A stretch of 64,000 nt of DNA, taken from the NCBI RefSeq assembly GCF_014762685.1, contig NZ_JABURM010000005.1:992001-1056000 (forward strand), written 5' to 3'. Below the pieces are notes generated by a model, which had not been told where the DNA came from, did not search any database, and worked only from the letters and a program-made list of their open reading frames with translations. The first letter of the stretch is position 1; every line of letters begins with the position of its first letter. A program made the translations under genes and the position numbers. The DNA is from Gracilimonas sp. Its GTDB lineage: Bacteria; Bacteroidota; Rhodothermia; Balneolales; Balneolaceae. Shown here in pieces: positions 52,070 through 61,032 of this stretch.

Positions 52070-52615
52070 TTACCTTGATTTACTTGATGCGCGTTGTTTA
52101 ATCTCCTCTTCAGTATCTTCATCCATATCAAGGTTGATCACTTCAACATTGTGAATTTTCCTTTTATTTATCTCGAACCGGATAATCGTGCGATGAGTTT
52201 GGAATCCTTGTTTCCCTGCTGCTCCCGGATTCATATATAGCATCTTATCTAAATCCTGATCTCTGGATATTCTGAGAATGTGAGAATGCCCACAAATAAA
52301 TAACTCAGGCGGATCATTTTCCAATTCTTCACGAATGGGGATGCAATACCGACCCGGAATCCCGCCTATGTGTGTCATCCATATTCTAAGTCCCTCACGC
52401 TCAAACCTTTGATGAAGCGGAAATTCTTGCCGAATATCTTTTCCGTCTATATTTCCATATACGCCAACCACCGGTGCAATTTTCCTAAGCTGATCTGCTA
52501 TGCTTATACTTCCAAAATCACCGGCATGCCAAATTTCATCGCAGTCTTCAAAATATTCGAAGACCTGAGGATCAAGGTAATTATGCGTATCTGAAATTAG
52601 CCCTATTTTGATCAT
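52070..52615 (-). CDS. YfcE/MJ0936-type metallophosphoesterase
   Basis: A 181-residue calcineurin-like phosphodiesterase. Metal ligands are seen in LISDTHNYLD, WHAGDFGS, VYGNIDGKD, MTHIGGIPG and FICGHSHI. The Arg/Lys-rich C-terminus is a short extension. Substrate unknown. Convergent with the desaturase gene. Confidence 0.9.
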   Translation of the reverse strand: MIKIGLISDTHNYLDPQVFEYFEDCDEIWHAGDFGSISIADQLRKIAPVVGVYGNIDGKDIRQEFPLHQRFEREGLRIWMTHIGGIPGRYCIPIREELENDPPELFICGHSHILRISRDQDLDKMLYMNPGAAGKQGFQTHRTIIRFEINKRKIHNVEVINLDMDEDTEEEIKQRASSKSR

Positions 52616-52717
52616 ACTTTTTGTATCATCTTATTACTCCAACAAAAGAACAAGCAAATATATTTATAGAACTTGTTCTACTTTATTTATAAACATTCAC
52701 AAAATTTTATTCATTCG

Positions 52718-53737
52718 TTGAAAGGCTTCAGCATCATTATCGTTACCTGGAATGCACTTGAGCACCTCAAAAACTTCCTGCCATCTGTAATTTTAACTGA
52801 TTATCCTGATTTTGAAATCATCATTGCAGATAATGCATCTGATGATGGTTCCAAAGAATGGATAAAATCAACGTATCCTGATATAAAAATTGCTTCCTTT
52901 GATAGAAACTACGGCTATTGTGGCGGAAATAATAGGGGTGTTCCCTTTGCTGAAAAAGAAATTTTACTTTTTCTGAATAACGATGTAAAAGTGGAGAAAA
53001 ACTGGCTGCATGATCTAAACAGGGTTTTTAGTGAGGGTAATGTAGCAGCTGCTCAACCTAAAATGCGTTCTTTTGAGAATCCCGAATTCTTTGAATATGC
53101 AGGTGCGGCGGGTGGTTTTATGGACAAATACGGATACACTTTTTGCAGGGGCCGTATTTTTGATAAAGTAGAAAAAGATCATGGTCAATATGATAATCAA
53201 CCGGACTTATTTTGGGCTTCGGGTGCGGCTTTAGCAATACGTAAAGATCTGTTTATAAAATCCGGCAGATTTGATGAAGACTTTGAGTTTCATATGGAGG
53301 AAATTGACCTTTGTTGGCGACTTCAAAACCAGGGATACAAAATTAGTTATGCCCCTCAAAGTGTTGTTTATCACCTGGGTGGTGGTTCCCTGCCGATGGG
53401 TTCTCCCCGAAAAGTATACTATAATTTCAGAAACAGCTTATTCATGCTCTGGAAAAACTATTCCGCTTCCAGCCTTCAGAAAAGGTTCATGATTAGACTG
53501 TTTTTAGATGTTATTGCGGCATGGAAAGCATTATTAACCGGTAACCCAAAAGAATGGCTTGCTGTGTTTAAGGCACATGTACACTTTTTCTTCAGCTTAG
53601 GAAGTATGAACAAAAAACGACGACAACTTCAGAAATTGAGAACTAATCCGGATGATCCTGAAACCATGCTTAACATCTCTGTTATATGGAAATACTTTTT
53701 TAAAGGGACAAAAAGTTTTACGGATTTAAAAAACTAA
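52718..53737 (+). CDS. Family 2 glycosyltransferase
   Basis: A 339-residue GT-A enzyme like those that add rhamnose or other sugars to cell-surface polymers. Nucleotide-sugar and metal residues lie in IIIVTWNALEHL, IIADNASDDGSKEW and LFLNNDVKV, and the later block DLFWASGAALAIRKDLF, then EIDLCWRLQNQGYKI, is typical. The start is taken as TTG 52718, giving MKGFSIIIVTWN; the TTG at 52673 adds fifteen unlikely residues. The upstream inverted repeat AGAACAAG/CTTGTTCT (52647-52679) fits a 5' region. Confidence 0.85.
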   Translation: MKGFSIIIVTWNALEHLKNFLPSVILTDYPDFEIIIADNASDDGSKEWIKSTYPDIKIASFDRNYGYCGGNNRGVPFAEKEILLFLNNDVKVEKNWLHDLNRVFSEGNVAAAQPKMRSFENPEFFEYAGAAGGFMDKYGYTFCRGRIFDKVEKDHGQYDNQPDLFWASGAALAIRKDLFIKSGRFDEDFEFHMEEIDLCWRLQNQGYKISYAPQSVVYHLGGGSLPMGSPRKVYYNFRNSLFMLWKNYSASSLQKRFMIRLFLDVIAAWKALLTGNPKEWLAVFKAHVHFFFSLGSMNKKRRQLQKLRTNPDDPETMLNISVIWKYFFKGTKSFTDLKN

Positions 53738-53773
53738 ACTTACCTGCCCTTTCTGATTTTAAATTTTACCACT

Positions 53774-55735
53774 TTAAGAAGCCTTTTTCTTCTTAAAAGT
53801 ATTAATCACTCCCCCATCTAAAATAGCCTCTCGCTGACGGTCACTGAGGGTGTGCTTCACTTTATATTCATTGCCTTTTGTGACATTGATCAGTTTAGCA
53901 GTATTACCACTTTCTATGCTTGCACGAATATTTTCAGTTTTCAAGATATCGCCTTGATCGATATCATCGTAATCCTCATCATTTAAAAATTCAAAAGGTG
54001 GAATGCCAAAGTTCACCAGGTTTTGCCATCCAATCCGAGCATAGCTTTTAGCAATCACGGCACGCTGACCTAAATACCGAGGTGCAATAGCTGCATGTTC
54101 ACGACTGGAGCCCTGTGCATAATTCTCACCGGCTACAACCATGTGTCCGCCGTGTTCTTCTTTAGATTCAATTGCCCGGGAGTGGAAGTTTTTATCAACT
54201 ACATCCAGCGTAGACTTACTGATCTCCGGGATGTTGCTTCGAAATGGTAACACTTCAGCTCCCGCCCTCAGAATTTCATCAGTTGAAATATCGTCACCCA
54301 TTTTTAGTAAAACCGGTACTTCAAAATCACTGAGTTCGTTGAAATCCGGCATAGTAGAAATATTCGGCCCTTTCTTAATCTCTCCGCGCTCCTCCATTGG
54401 AACCGGTTCTTTCAGCATCTCTGTATTGACAATCGGGCTCTCAAGCTCTTTAAACACCGGATACGTCATATCATACAATTCTTCCAGATCGCGCGGATCG
54501 GTAATCTTGCCGGTCAAAGCTGAAGCTGCGGCTGTCTCCGGGCTTACTAAAAACACTGAATCCTCCGGCGTACCTGATCGATCCGGGAAATTACGTGGCA
54601 CCGTTCGCAGACTATTTTGCCCCGAAGCAGGTGCCTGGCCCATTCCAATACAACCGTTACAACCCGCCTGGTGAATGCGAGCACCTGATTGTACAAGATT
54701 AAACATCACATCGTTTTTTACCATGTTCTCGATGATCTGTCGTGATGTTGGGTTTATATCCCAGGACACATTTTCGTGAACCGTTTTCCCCTTCACAATC
54801 TCAGAAGCAATCCAAAAATCACGATAACCGGGATTAGCCGAAGATCCAACATAGGCCTGATAGATGGGCTTCCCTTCCACTTCCCTAACCGAAACCACAT
54901 TACCGGGACTGCTTGGCAGTGCGATTAATGGCTCCACATCATCCAGAATCAGTTCCTCGTATTTATCGTATTCAGCACCTTCATCAGCTACCAGCTCAAC
55001 AAAATCATCGCCTCTTCCCTGGGAGGTCATAAAACGGCGGACTTCATCATCAGCTGGAAAAACAGTAGTTGTAGCTCCCATTTCTGTACCCATATTGGCG
55101 ATCACATGGCGATCCATGGTAGATAAGTTTTTCAAACCGTCTCCAAAATATTCAATCACATAACCCTTGGCTCCATCTACATCGTATCGGCGGAGCATTT
55201 CAAGAACTATATCCTTTGCACTCACCCAATCCGGCAGATTTCCTTTGAGTTCAACACCTAAAACTTTCGGCATTTTGATGTGCACTGGTTCTCCGGCAAT
55301 GGCAAAGGCCACATCCAGTCCCCCCGCCCCAAGGGCTAACATTCCCATACAGCCCGATGCAGGTGTATGACTGTCAGATCCGGCAAGTGTCTTCCCGGGA
55401 ATGGCAAAACGCTCCGTTTCAATTGGATGACTTACTCCATTTCCCGGGCGACTAAACCACATTCCAAACTGTTCGGCAGCAGACTTCAGAAATACATGAT
55501 CATCCGGGTTTTTAAAATCCGTTTGCAAAAGATTATGATCTACATATTGGCAGGATAATTCGGTTTTGGCGTCATCCAACTCCATAGCTTCCAGCTCCAG
55601 CATTACCAAAGTCCCCGTTGCATCCTGAGTAAGGGTTTGATCTATTTTGAGCCCGATCTCCTCACCGGGTGTCATTTCCCCTTCTACCAAATGATCTTTT
55701 ATCAATTTCTGCGTGACGTTAAGTGGATTACTCAT
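53774..55735 (-). CDS. Aconitate hydratase family protein
   Basis: A 653-residue aconitase-family enzyme of the shorter bacterial type, expected to interconvert citrate and isocitrate in the TCA cycle. Two cluster cysteines are in AGCNGCIGMGQ (359 and 362); substrate residues lie in GSDSHTPASG and the C-terminal swivel domain has GENYAQGSSREHAA. The usual first cluster Cys (GSCTN) is Ser here (GSSAN, residue 299). ATG at 55735 gives MSNPLNVTQKL; the upstream TTG at 55807 adds 24 unlikely residues. Confidence 0.88.
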   Translation of the reverse strand: MSNPLNVTQKLIKDHLVEGEMTPGEEIGLKIDQTLTQDATGTLVMLELEAMELDDAKTELSCQYVDHNLLQTDFKNPDDHVFLKSAAEQFGMWFSRPGNGVSHPIETERFAIPGKTLAGSDSHTPASGCMGMLALGAGGLDVAFAIAGEPVHIKMPKVLGVELKGNLPDWVSAKDIVLEMLRRYDVDGAKGYVIEYFGDGLKNLSTMDRHVIANMGTEMGATTTVFPADDEVRRFMTSQGRGDDFVELVADEGAEYDKYEELILDDVEPLIALPSSPGNVVSVREVEGKPIYQAYVGSSANPGYRDFWIASEIVKGKTVHENVSWDINPTSRQIIENMVKNDVMFNLVQSGARIHQAGCNGCIGMGQAPASGQNSLRTVPRNFPDRSGTPEDSVFLVSPETAAASALTGKITDPRDLEELYDMTYPVFKELESPIVNTEMLKEPVPMEERGEIKKGPNISTMPDFNELSDFEVPVLLKMGDDISTDEILRAGAEVLPFRSNIPEISKSTLDVVDKNFHSRAIESKEEHGGHMVVAGENYAQGSSREHAAIAPRYLGQRAVIAKSYARIGWQNLVNFGIPPFEFLNDEDYDDIDQGDILKTENIRASIESGNTAKLINVTKGNEYKVKHTLSDRQREAILDGGVINTFKKKKAS

Positions 55736-55809
55736 AGTTACGGTGTTGTTTGATATCTGTTTAATTTCTACTATCACAACTCTATAGAAGACCAAATGGT
55801 TCAGCAATA

Positions 55810-56427
55810 TTGAATATTGATACAGAACATTATTTAGATAAATCTTTGCCCTACTTCAAGAAGTGGTGGTTTACAATAGTATGTATCCCTTTTTGTTGGG
55901 TACTGGCCAATCAGTACTGGATGGCACTAAAATGGGAAATCTCTTTTGCCTGGATGTTTGATTACCCCTTCTTCCTCTCTCCTTTCTTTTTTCTGATCGA
56001 TAATTTTCTACTGATTGTCCACGAAGCCGGCCATACTTTCCTGGGACTCTTCGGTAATCGTTTCTTGACCATTGCTGGCGGAACTTTACTAGAAATCCTT
56101 CTGCCATTTATCATTTTTGCCTTCGGGTGGTGGAACTATCAGCGAATAACAGCACAAATTGGATTACTTTTTACCGCATTTGCCTGGATTGAGTCAGCCG
56201 CTTATGCAGCCGACGCAGTGGAAAGAAAGATGCCACTAATCGGAAATCTCCCAAAATCTTCCCATGATTTTTATAACCTATTCATTATGAATGGTATGCT
56301 TGATAATTACATGACAATAGCCTGGCTGATGTATTGGATCGGAATTATCACACTGCTGTTGTTCCTGCTTTATCCCCTCATTGAACGAGAGAAATATGAA
56401 CATGAGAATATCGAGATCGATTTGTAA
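55810..56427 (+). CDS. Integral membrane protein with HEAGH motif
   Basis: A 205-residue membrane protein with about five helices. HEAGH at 71-75, at the end of a helix, is an HExxH zinc motif, and the context IVHEAGHTFLGLFGN resembles site-2-protease-like (M50) families. The third metal ligand cannot be named with confidence; DAVERKMPLIGNLPKSSHDF is the best later candidate region. The start is TTG at 55810. Divergent from the aconitase gene. Confidence 0.68.
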   Translation: MNIDTEHYLDKSLPYFKKWWFTIVCIPFCWVLANQYWMALKWEISFAWMFDYPFFLSPFFFLIDNFLLIVHEAGHTFLGLFGNRFLTIAGGTLLEILLPFIIFAFGWWNYQRITAQIGLLFTAFAWIESAAYAADAVERKMPLIGNLPKSSHDFYNLFIMNGMLDNYMTIAWLMYWIGIITLLLFLLYPLIEREKYEHENIEIDL

Positions 56428-56439
56428 TGAACCAAAAAA

Positions 56440-56492
56440 CAACCCCGAACTCGATCCGACGGGCTTAGAGCCGGCAGACCGAGGCGTAGGTT
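56440..56492. repeat. GC-rich imperfect hairpin
   Basis: In an AT-rich gap (56428-56584), this stretch pairs CTCGAT… with …ACCGAG and folds into a long stem with mismatches around GGGCTTAGAGCC. On the minus strand TTTTTT follows at about 56433. It may be a terminator of the plus- or minus-side transcript or a REP-like repeat. Confidence 0.45.
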
Positions 56493-56584
56493 AAGAGTAA
56501 CTATTTCTTTATTTTTTTACTTATAGGAGCCAATTTTGAGGAGTTCATTTATTATCTTCATCCGGAACAACAAAAGAAAATGTA

Positions 56585-57460
56585 ATGATCCCAAAGGAAA
56601 TTCTTAAAAAAATCCGGAAACTTGAAATTCAAACAAAAGGTATTGTCAATACCTTGTTTGGAGGCGAATACCAGTCGGCTTTTAAAGGACGGGGCATGGA
56701 ATTTTCGGAGGTTCGGGCTTATACCTACGGTGATGACATTCGTCAAATCGACTGGAATGTAACTGCCCGTACCGGCGACCCGTTTATCAAAATATTCGAA
56801 GAAGAGCGAGAACAAACACTCATGCTCTGCATCGACATTTCACAAAGCGGCACCTTTGGAAGTCAGAGCCAGAGTAAAATGGATCTGGCTATAGAACTAT
56901 GTGCAGTGCTTGCATTCAGCGCTATAAAAAATAGCGATAAAGTTGGGCTGGTCCTTTTCAGTGATCATATTGAAAAAGTAGTCCCTCCTAAAAAAGGACG
57001 TACGCATGTTTTAAGGCTTATAAGAGAGTTATATACTACTAAGCCAACCGGCACCGGAACTGATATTGCAGATGCCCTGTCTTACATTAACCGGCTTTTA
57101 GATCGGCGAGCTATTGTGGTATTGGCCTCAGATTTCCAAGACAACAATTTTGAGAAACAACTCAGAATCACTAATCAAAAGCATGATTTAGTCAGCATCA
57201 TCATCAATGATGAGCTGGAAGACGAACTACCGCACATTGGCTTGGTTAAAGTTAGGGATGCCGAAACCGGAGCTGAAAAAATGGTTGACACTTCAAGCTC
57301 CAAAGTGCGAAAAGCATACAAAATTCGACGGATGGAACAGAAAGCATACATTCATGACAAGATGCTTAAAATGAAGATTGATGCTGTAGAGGTGAAAACG
57401 AACAAGTCGTATGTTCAGCCCTTGATGAATTTCTTTAAACGCCGGGGAAGCAGATATTAA
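56585..57460 (+). CDS. DUF58 domain protein (Bat-type)
   Basis: A 291-residue cytoplasmic protein with the DUF58/VWA-like fold. GRGMEFSEVRAYTYGDDIRQ and IDWNVTARTGDPFIK are the DUF58 signature, and DISQSGTFGS carries a MIDAS-like DxSxS. In related genomes it sits in the moxR–DUF58–bat operon, which is thought to act in envelope maturation or stress. Here the bat genes lie 1.5 kb downstream beyond a minus-strand peptidase, and no moxR is in the window. Confidence 0.92.
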   Translation: MIPKEILKKIRKLEIQTKGIVNTLFGGEYQSAFKGRGMEFSEVRAYTYGDDIRQIDWNVTARTGDPFIKIFEEEREQTLMLCIDISQSGTFGSQSQSKMDLAIELCAVLAFSAIKNSDKVGLVLFSDHIEKVVPPKKGRTHVLRLIRELYTTKPTGTGTDIADALSYINRLLDRRAIVVLASDFQDNNFEKQLRITNQKHDLVSIIINDELEDELPHIGLVKVRDAETGAEKMVDTSSSKVRKAYKIRRMEQKAYIHDKMLKMKIDAVEVKTNKSYVQPLMNFFKRRGSRY

Positions 57461-58770
57461 TTTGAAGAAGCAGAAACAGCCGTGTTAGTACTGATTACTT
57501 TTTTGGGTTGCTGGCTTTCAATTTGACTTAACTGATACTTAAGTTTTTCAACTTTTCTTAAGTAATTACTTTTTTCTTCTTCTCCTATAGCTTTGGATGG
57601 CGGCAACTTAACTTTTAAAGGATTTACAGGCTGACCGTTTTTATATATTCTATAATCCAAATGTACGCCGGTTACACGTCCCGTCTTTCCTACATATCCG
57701 ATCACCTGCCCTTGTTTTACCCTTGTCCCGGCCCGAATGCCTTTAGCAAATCCGTTTAAGTGTAGATAAGCGGTTGTATAAGTTCCATTGTGCCGAACCT
57801 TAACAATGTTTCCATTTGCCCCTCGATACCGGGCTTCGATAACTTCACCATCCCCTACCGAAAGCACCGGCGTTCCAATCGGTGCGGCATAATCTACTCC
57901 ATAATGAGGAATTCTGCGCTTTAAAACCGGATGAAAACGGCTGTGTGAAAAATTTGAGCTCACTCGTTGTGAATACCTGAAAGGAGCTTTTAATAGGGCT
58001 TTTTGCACACTATTTCCATCACTGTCGAAATATCCGGCACGTTCTTCATTTTCATAATAGAAAGCATCGAAGGTTTCATTTTTATTGGTGAATTCGGCAG
58101 CAATTACCCTCCCTATCCCGAACGGGTTCCCGTCAACAAATTGCTCTTCATAAATTACTTTAAACTTATCTCCCGGATATAATCGAAAGAAATCAATTTG
58201 CCAGGCGAAAATTTCACTTAAGCTATTGCCAAGCAGGGTATTCTGATTTTGGGCCATCAGCGTCTCATACAAAGAAGATTCAATAACTCCGCTTACTTCC
58301 GCCCTTTTGGTCTCAATCTCTTTACGTCCACTGGTTACCTTAACTTCATTTTTCCAATCAAAGACCACATACTCCAAAGCATTGTTGTGTAATATCAGCC
58401 GGTGAGCTGAACCATCCTTCTTTCCTTTATAAGCTATATATCGTTGTCCCGGTTTAACACGGTTACTTTGGAATACACCATCAGATTTTTTATTGATTTC
58501 ATAAATGACTTGAGGCGGGACTTCTAAATCCTGCAAAATAAGATACAGGCTCTCATTACGCTTAACCCTGCCTTCTTCCAGTTCTACATTTATAGTGTTA
58601 AATCCATAGGAATCGAGCTGAACATCTTCCTTTATTTCCACCATATTCTCAGCAGAAATTTCAAACTCCGGAGGAGGTTCATTATTTGTTAAATTTAATA
58701 CTAACACCAAGGTAATAACCGTAAAAGACGTTATTATCCCGAGCCCTAACGTAGATGTAATACTTCTCAT
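57457..58770 (-). CDS. M23-family peptidoglycan peptidase
   Basis: A 437-residue envelope protein with an N-terminal hydrophobic anchor (about 8-25), a long middle with LysM/OapA-like segments (YGFNTINVELEEGRV), and a LytM domain near residues 285-385. Metal motif HYGVD (HxxxD) is present and the second motif reads HLD where active M23 enzymes have HxH, so the zinc site is altered. GNIVKVRHNGTYTTAYLHLN is typical. ATG at 58770 (the TTG at 58773 adds one residue). Convergent with DUF58. Confidence 0.88.
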   Translation of the reverse strand: MRSITSTLGLGIITSFTVITLVLVLNLTNNEPPPEFEISAENMVEIKEDVQLDSYGFNTINVELEEGRVKRNESLYLILQDLEVPPQVIYEINKKSDGVFQSNRVKPGQRYIAYKGKKDGSAHRLILHNNALEYVVFDWKNEVKVTSGRKEIETKRAEVSGVIESSLYETLMAQNQNTLLGNSLSEIFAWQIDFFRLYPGDKFKVIYEEQFVDGNPFGIGRVIAAEFTNKNETFDAFYYENEERAGYFDSDGNSVQKALLKAPFRYSQRVSSNFSHSRFHPVLKRRIPHYGVDYAAPIGTPVLSVGDGEVIEARYRGANGNIVKVRHNGTYTTAYLHLNGFAKGIRAGTRVKQGQVIGYVGKTGRVTGVHLDYRIYKNGQPVNPLKVKLPPSKAIGEEEKSNYLRKVEKLKYQLSQIESQQPKKVISTNTAVSASSN

Positions 58771-58850
58771 CAAAGAAACTGTAGATTTAATAATTCAGAA
58801 AATAATAAGAATTAATAGGCTACTTTCATAAAAAGTATGGAAGCTTAGTT

Positions 58851-58883
58851 TTGCAAAATATTTACATCTCAATGTTATATTTT
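58851..58883 (+). promoter_or_regulatory. Candidate promoter of the batD-like/batA pair
   Basis: TTG at 58851-58853, 22 bases, then TATATTTT at 58876-58883 (TAnnTTTG with one mismatch), about 40 bases before the first gene. Confidence 0.35.
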
Positions 58884-58923
58884 TAACCCATCAGTTCTAA
58901 CCTAATATTATGTGTAAGTATTA

Positions 58924-59922
58924 ATGAATATCATCTTGTCAAGGCTCGGCACTTTACGCCTGTTTGTCTTATTGACCTTATTGCTTTGGTCAGCAAATTT
59001 ATTTGCCCAATCGGTACAAACACGTGTCAGTACCGATTCATTACGCATTGGTGATACATTTCAATATTCACTGACCTTACAGTTAGACAAAGAATATTTG
59101 GATATTCAATTTCCGGACACAAACTCCTTCCCCTCTTCAATTGATCTAATAGACCGAAAACAATTTAAACTTTCTGAATTCAGCGACAGTTTAATTTATA
59201 AGCTCCAGTTTTTTGGAAATCAGGACCTTCAAATTTCATCTCAACCCGTTACACTTTACTCCGCAAATGATACGACGGTAATCTATACCGATCCGGTAGT
59301 TTTACGATTTAAAAGTATTGTTGCAGAAGGTGATACCACATTTAAACCGATAAAAACAATTTATGCCTTTCCCCGAACCTGGTGGCCATGGGTTTTAGCC
59401 GCGTTGTTACTGGTCGGATTCCTGTTATGGTGGTTTAATTTCCGTGAAAGGCCTCAGGAAATTGAGACAGAACCGGAACCTGTAACCAAACCTTTTTATA
59501 ACCCGATAAAAGAACTTGAAAAAACACTGAATGCCATCAAGAAAAATTCAAAAGTAGCTGAAACTAAAAACTTTAAACTATTTTACAGTGAAATTGGAGA
59601 TGCAATTCGAACCTATTTTGAAGAATTGTATAAAATTCCCGCCCTGGAATCTACCTCTTCCGAATTATTACGCTATTTAGAAGCCTACGGAGTAGATGAT
59701 ACCATGACTGATAAAACGAGGAAAGTATTAAGAAAAGCTGATTTGGTTAAATTCGCCAAATTCACCCCCAGTCTTGAAGATGCATGGAGGACTTATGCTG
59801 AAGCTGAAGAATTTCTTGAAAGGGCTAAATTAGCTGATTCTGCTCGTATATCACGGCTTAAAGCACAGTATGTTGAGCAATTTCAACCTAAATCGGCTAA
59901 AAATGTAAAGGAGGGTGCATAA
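58924..59922 (+). CDS. BatD-like membrane protein
   Basis: A 332-residue protein with a signal peptide (1-28, NLFAQS), a periplasmic beta domain (VSTDSLRIGDTFQYSLTLQL, to about 145), one membrane helix (about 155-173) and a cytoplasmic helical part (FKLFYSEIGDAIRTYFEELY). This matches the architecture of BatD/DUF4381 proteins of Bat operons. The stop overlaps the batA start by one base. Confidence 0.8.
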   Translation: MNIILSRLGTLRLFVLLTLLLWSANLFAQSVQTRVSTDSLRIGDTFQYSLTLQLDKEYLDIQFPDTNSFPSSIDLIDRKQFKLSEFSDSLIYKLQFFGNQDLQISSQPVTLYSANDTTVIYTDPVVLRFKSIVAEGDTTFKPIKTIYAFPRTWWPWVLAALLLVGFLLWWFNFRERPQEIETEPEPVTKPFYNPIKELEKTLNAIKKNSKVAETKNFKLFYSEIGDAIRTYFEELYKIPALESTSSELLRYLEAYGVDDTMTDKTRKVLRKADLVKFAKFTPSLEDAWRTYAEAEEFLERAKLADSARISRLKAQYVEQFQPKSAKNVKEGA

Positions 59923-60917
59923 TGGACTTTGCAAACCCGGAATGGTTTTGGGCCTTGCTTGTGCTACCGGTATTAATCGGAACCTACCTTTATCGCTACT
60001 TTAACAGGAAACAAGCCACCCTCACTTTCTCTTCTCTGGACTTATTGCAAGACGTACCCGGAAACTGGAAGGCACATATTCATTGGTTGCAAGCAGCATT
60101 TACATGGATCGGAATTGCTTTACTGGTTGTGGCCTTAGCTCGACCTCAAGAGCGACTTACCACCGTAGAACGTAATGCGGAAGGAATCGATATAGTTTTG
60201 GTTCTTGATATGTCAACTTCCATGAGAGCTGAAGATTTGAAACCCAATAGATTTGAAGCAGCCAGGGAAGTTGCTAAAAACTTTGTTGATAAAAGGACTA
60301 CCGATCGGATTGGACTGGTTACCTTTGCCATGAAAAGTTTCACAGTAGTTCCGCCTACACTGGATTACAGGCTATTAAAGAATCTCGTCGATGACCTTGA
60401 AATGGGAGTTATAGAAGATGGAACAGCTATTGGAATGGGTATCGCAACGGCAGTGAACCGTTTAAAAGAAAGCCCGGCTGAAAGCAAAGTGATTATCCTA
60501 TTGACAGACGGCCAAAACAACGCCGGTGAAATTGACCCTGTCACGGCCGCAGATTTAGCCCTTACCTACGATATTAAAATCTATACCATTGGAGCAGGAA
60601 CACGCGGCACAGCCCCTTATCCTATTCAAGATCCTATCTTCGGTCGTCGCTACCAAAACATTCCGGTAAATATTGATGAAGAAATGTTAACCAGCGTGGC
60701 TGAACTCACCGGCGGCAGATATTTCAGAGCTACCGATTCAGAACAATTGGAAGACATTTATGATGAAATTGATGAATTGGAAACAACTGAAGTTGAGGAG
60801 CTTATTTATACTGATTATGAGGATCTTTATTCGATATATCTGATAGGGTCTTTGGGATTGCTTTTCCTTAGTTTTTTGATTCAAAAAACAGTTTTGAACG
60901 GAATAGAAAGCAGCTGA
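59922..60917 (+). CDS. batA: BatA, VWA-domain membrane protein
   Basis: A 331-residue protein with two N-terminal helices (about 8-27 and 56-74), a VWA domain (90-285) and a C-terminal helix (about 305-325). MIDAS residues DMSTSM are at 95-100, with TDGQNNAGEI and GDGTAIGMG-like EDGTAIGMGIATAV supporting metal binding. BatA is thought to form a membrane complex with other Bat proteins in envelope stress. Starts at the TAATG overlap with the upstream gene. Confidence 0.92.
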   Translation: MDFANPEWFWALLVLPVLIGTYLYRYFNRKQATLTFSSLDLLQDVPGNWKAHIHWLQAAFTWIGIALLVVALARPQERLTTVERNAEGIDIVLVLDMSTSMRAEDLKPNRFEAAREVAKNFVDKRTTDRIGLVTFAMKSFTVVPPTLDYRLLKNLVDDLEMGVIEDGTAIGMGIATAVNRLKESPAESKVIILLTDGQNNAGEIDPVTAADLALTYDIKIYTIGAGTRGTAPYPIQDPIFGRRYQNIPVNIDEEMLTSVAELTGGRYFRATDSEQLEDIYDEIDELETTEVEELIYTDYEDLYSIYLIGSLGLLFLSFLIQKTVLNGIESS

Positions 60918-60967
60918 TTTCTCCGTCAATCAGTCTTTGATAAAGTTTCAAAACTCTCCAATTCAAA

Positions 60968-60999
60968 TTGCTAATCGATTATGATACAGTGTATCTTTC
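60968..60999 (+). promoter_or_regulatory. Candidate promoter of mfd
   Basis: TTG at 60968-60970, 21 bases, then TATCTTTC at 60992-60999, one base from TAnnTTTG and with the same spacing as the tRNA-Leu promoter. A palindrome GATACAGTGTATC (60983-60995) overlaps the −7 element and could be an operator. Confidence 0.45.
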
Positions 61000-61032
61000 A
61001 TTGTCGTCTTAAAAGTTTCTAAAAAGCTATTC

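Noticed and set aside
52647-52679. Terminator before the glycosyltransferase gene
   Set aside because: The inverted repeat AGAACAAG/CTTGTTCT has a long loop and no T run on either strand.
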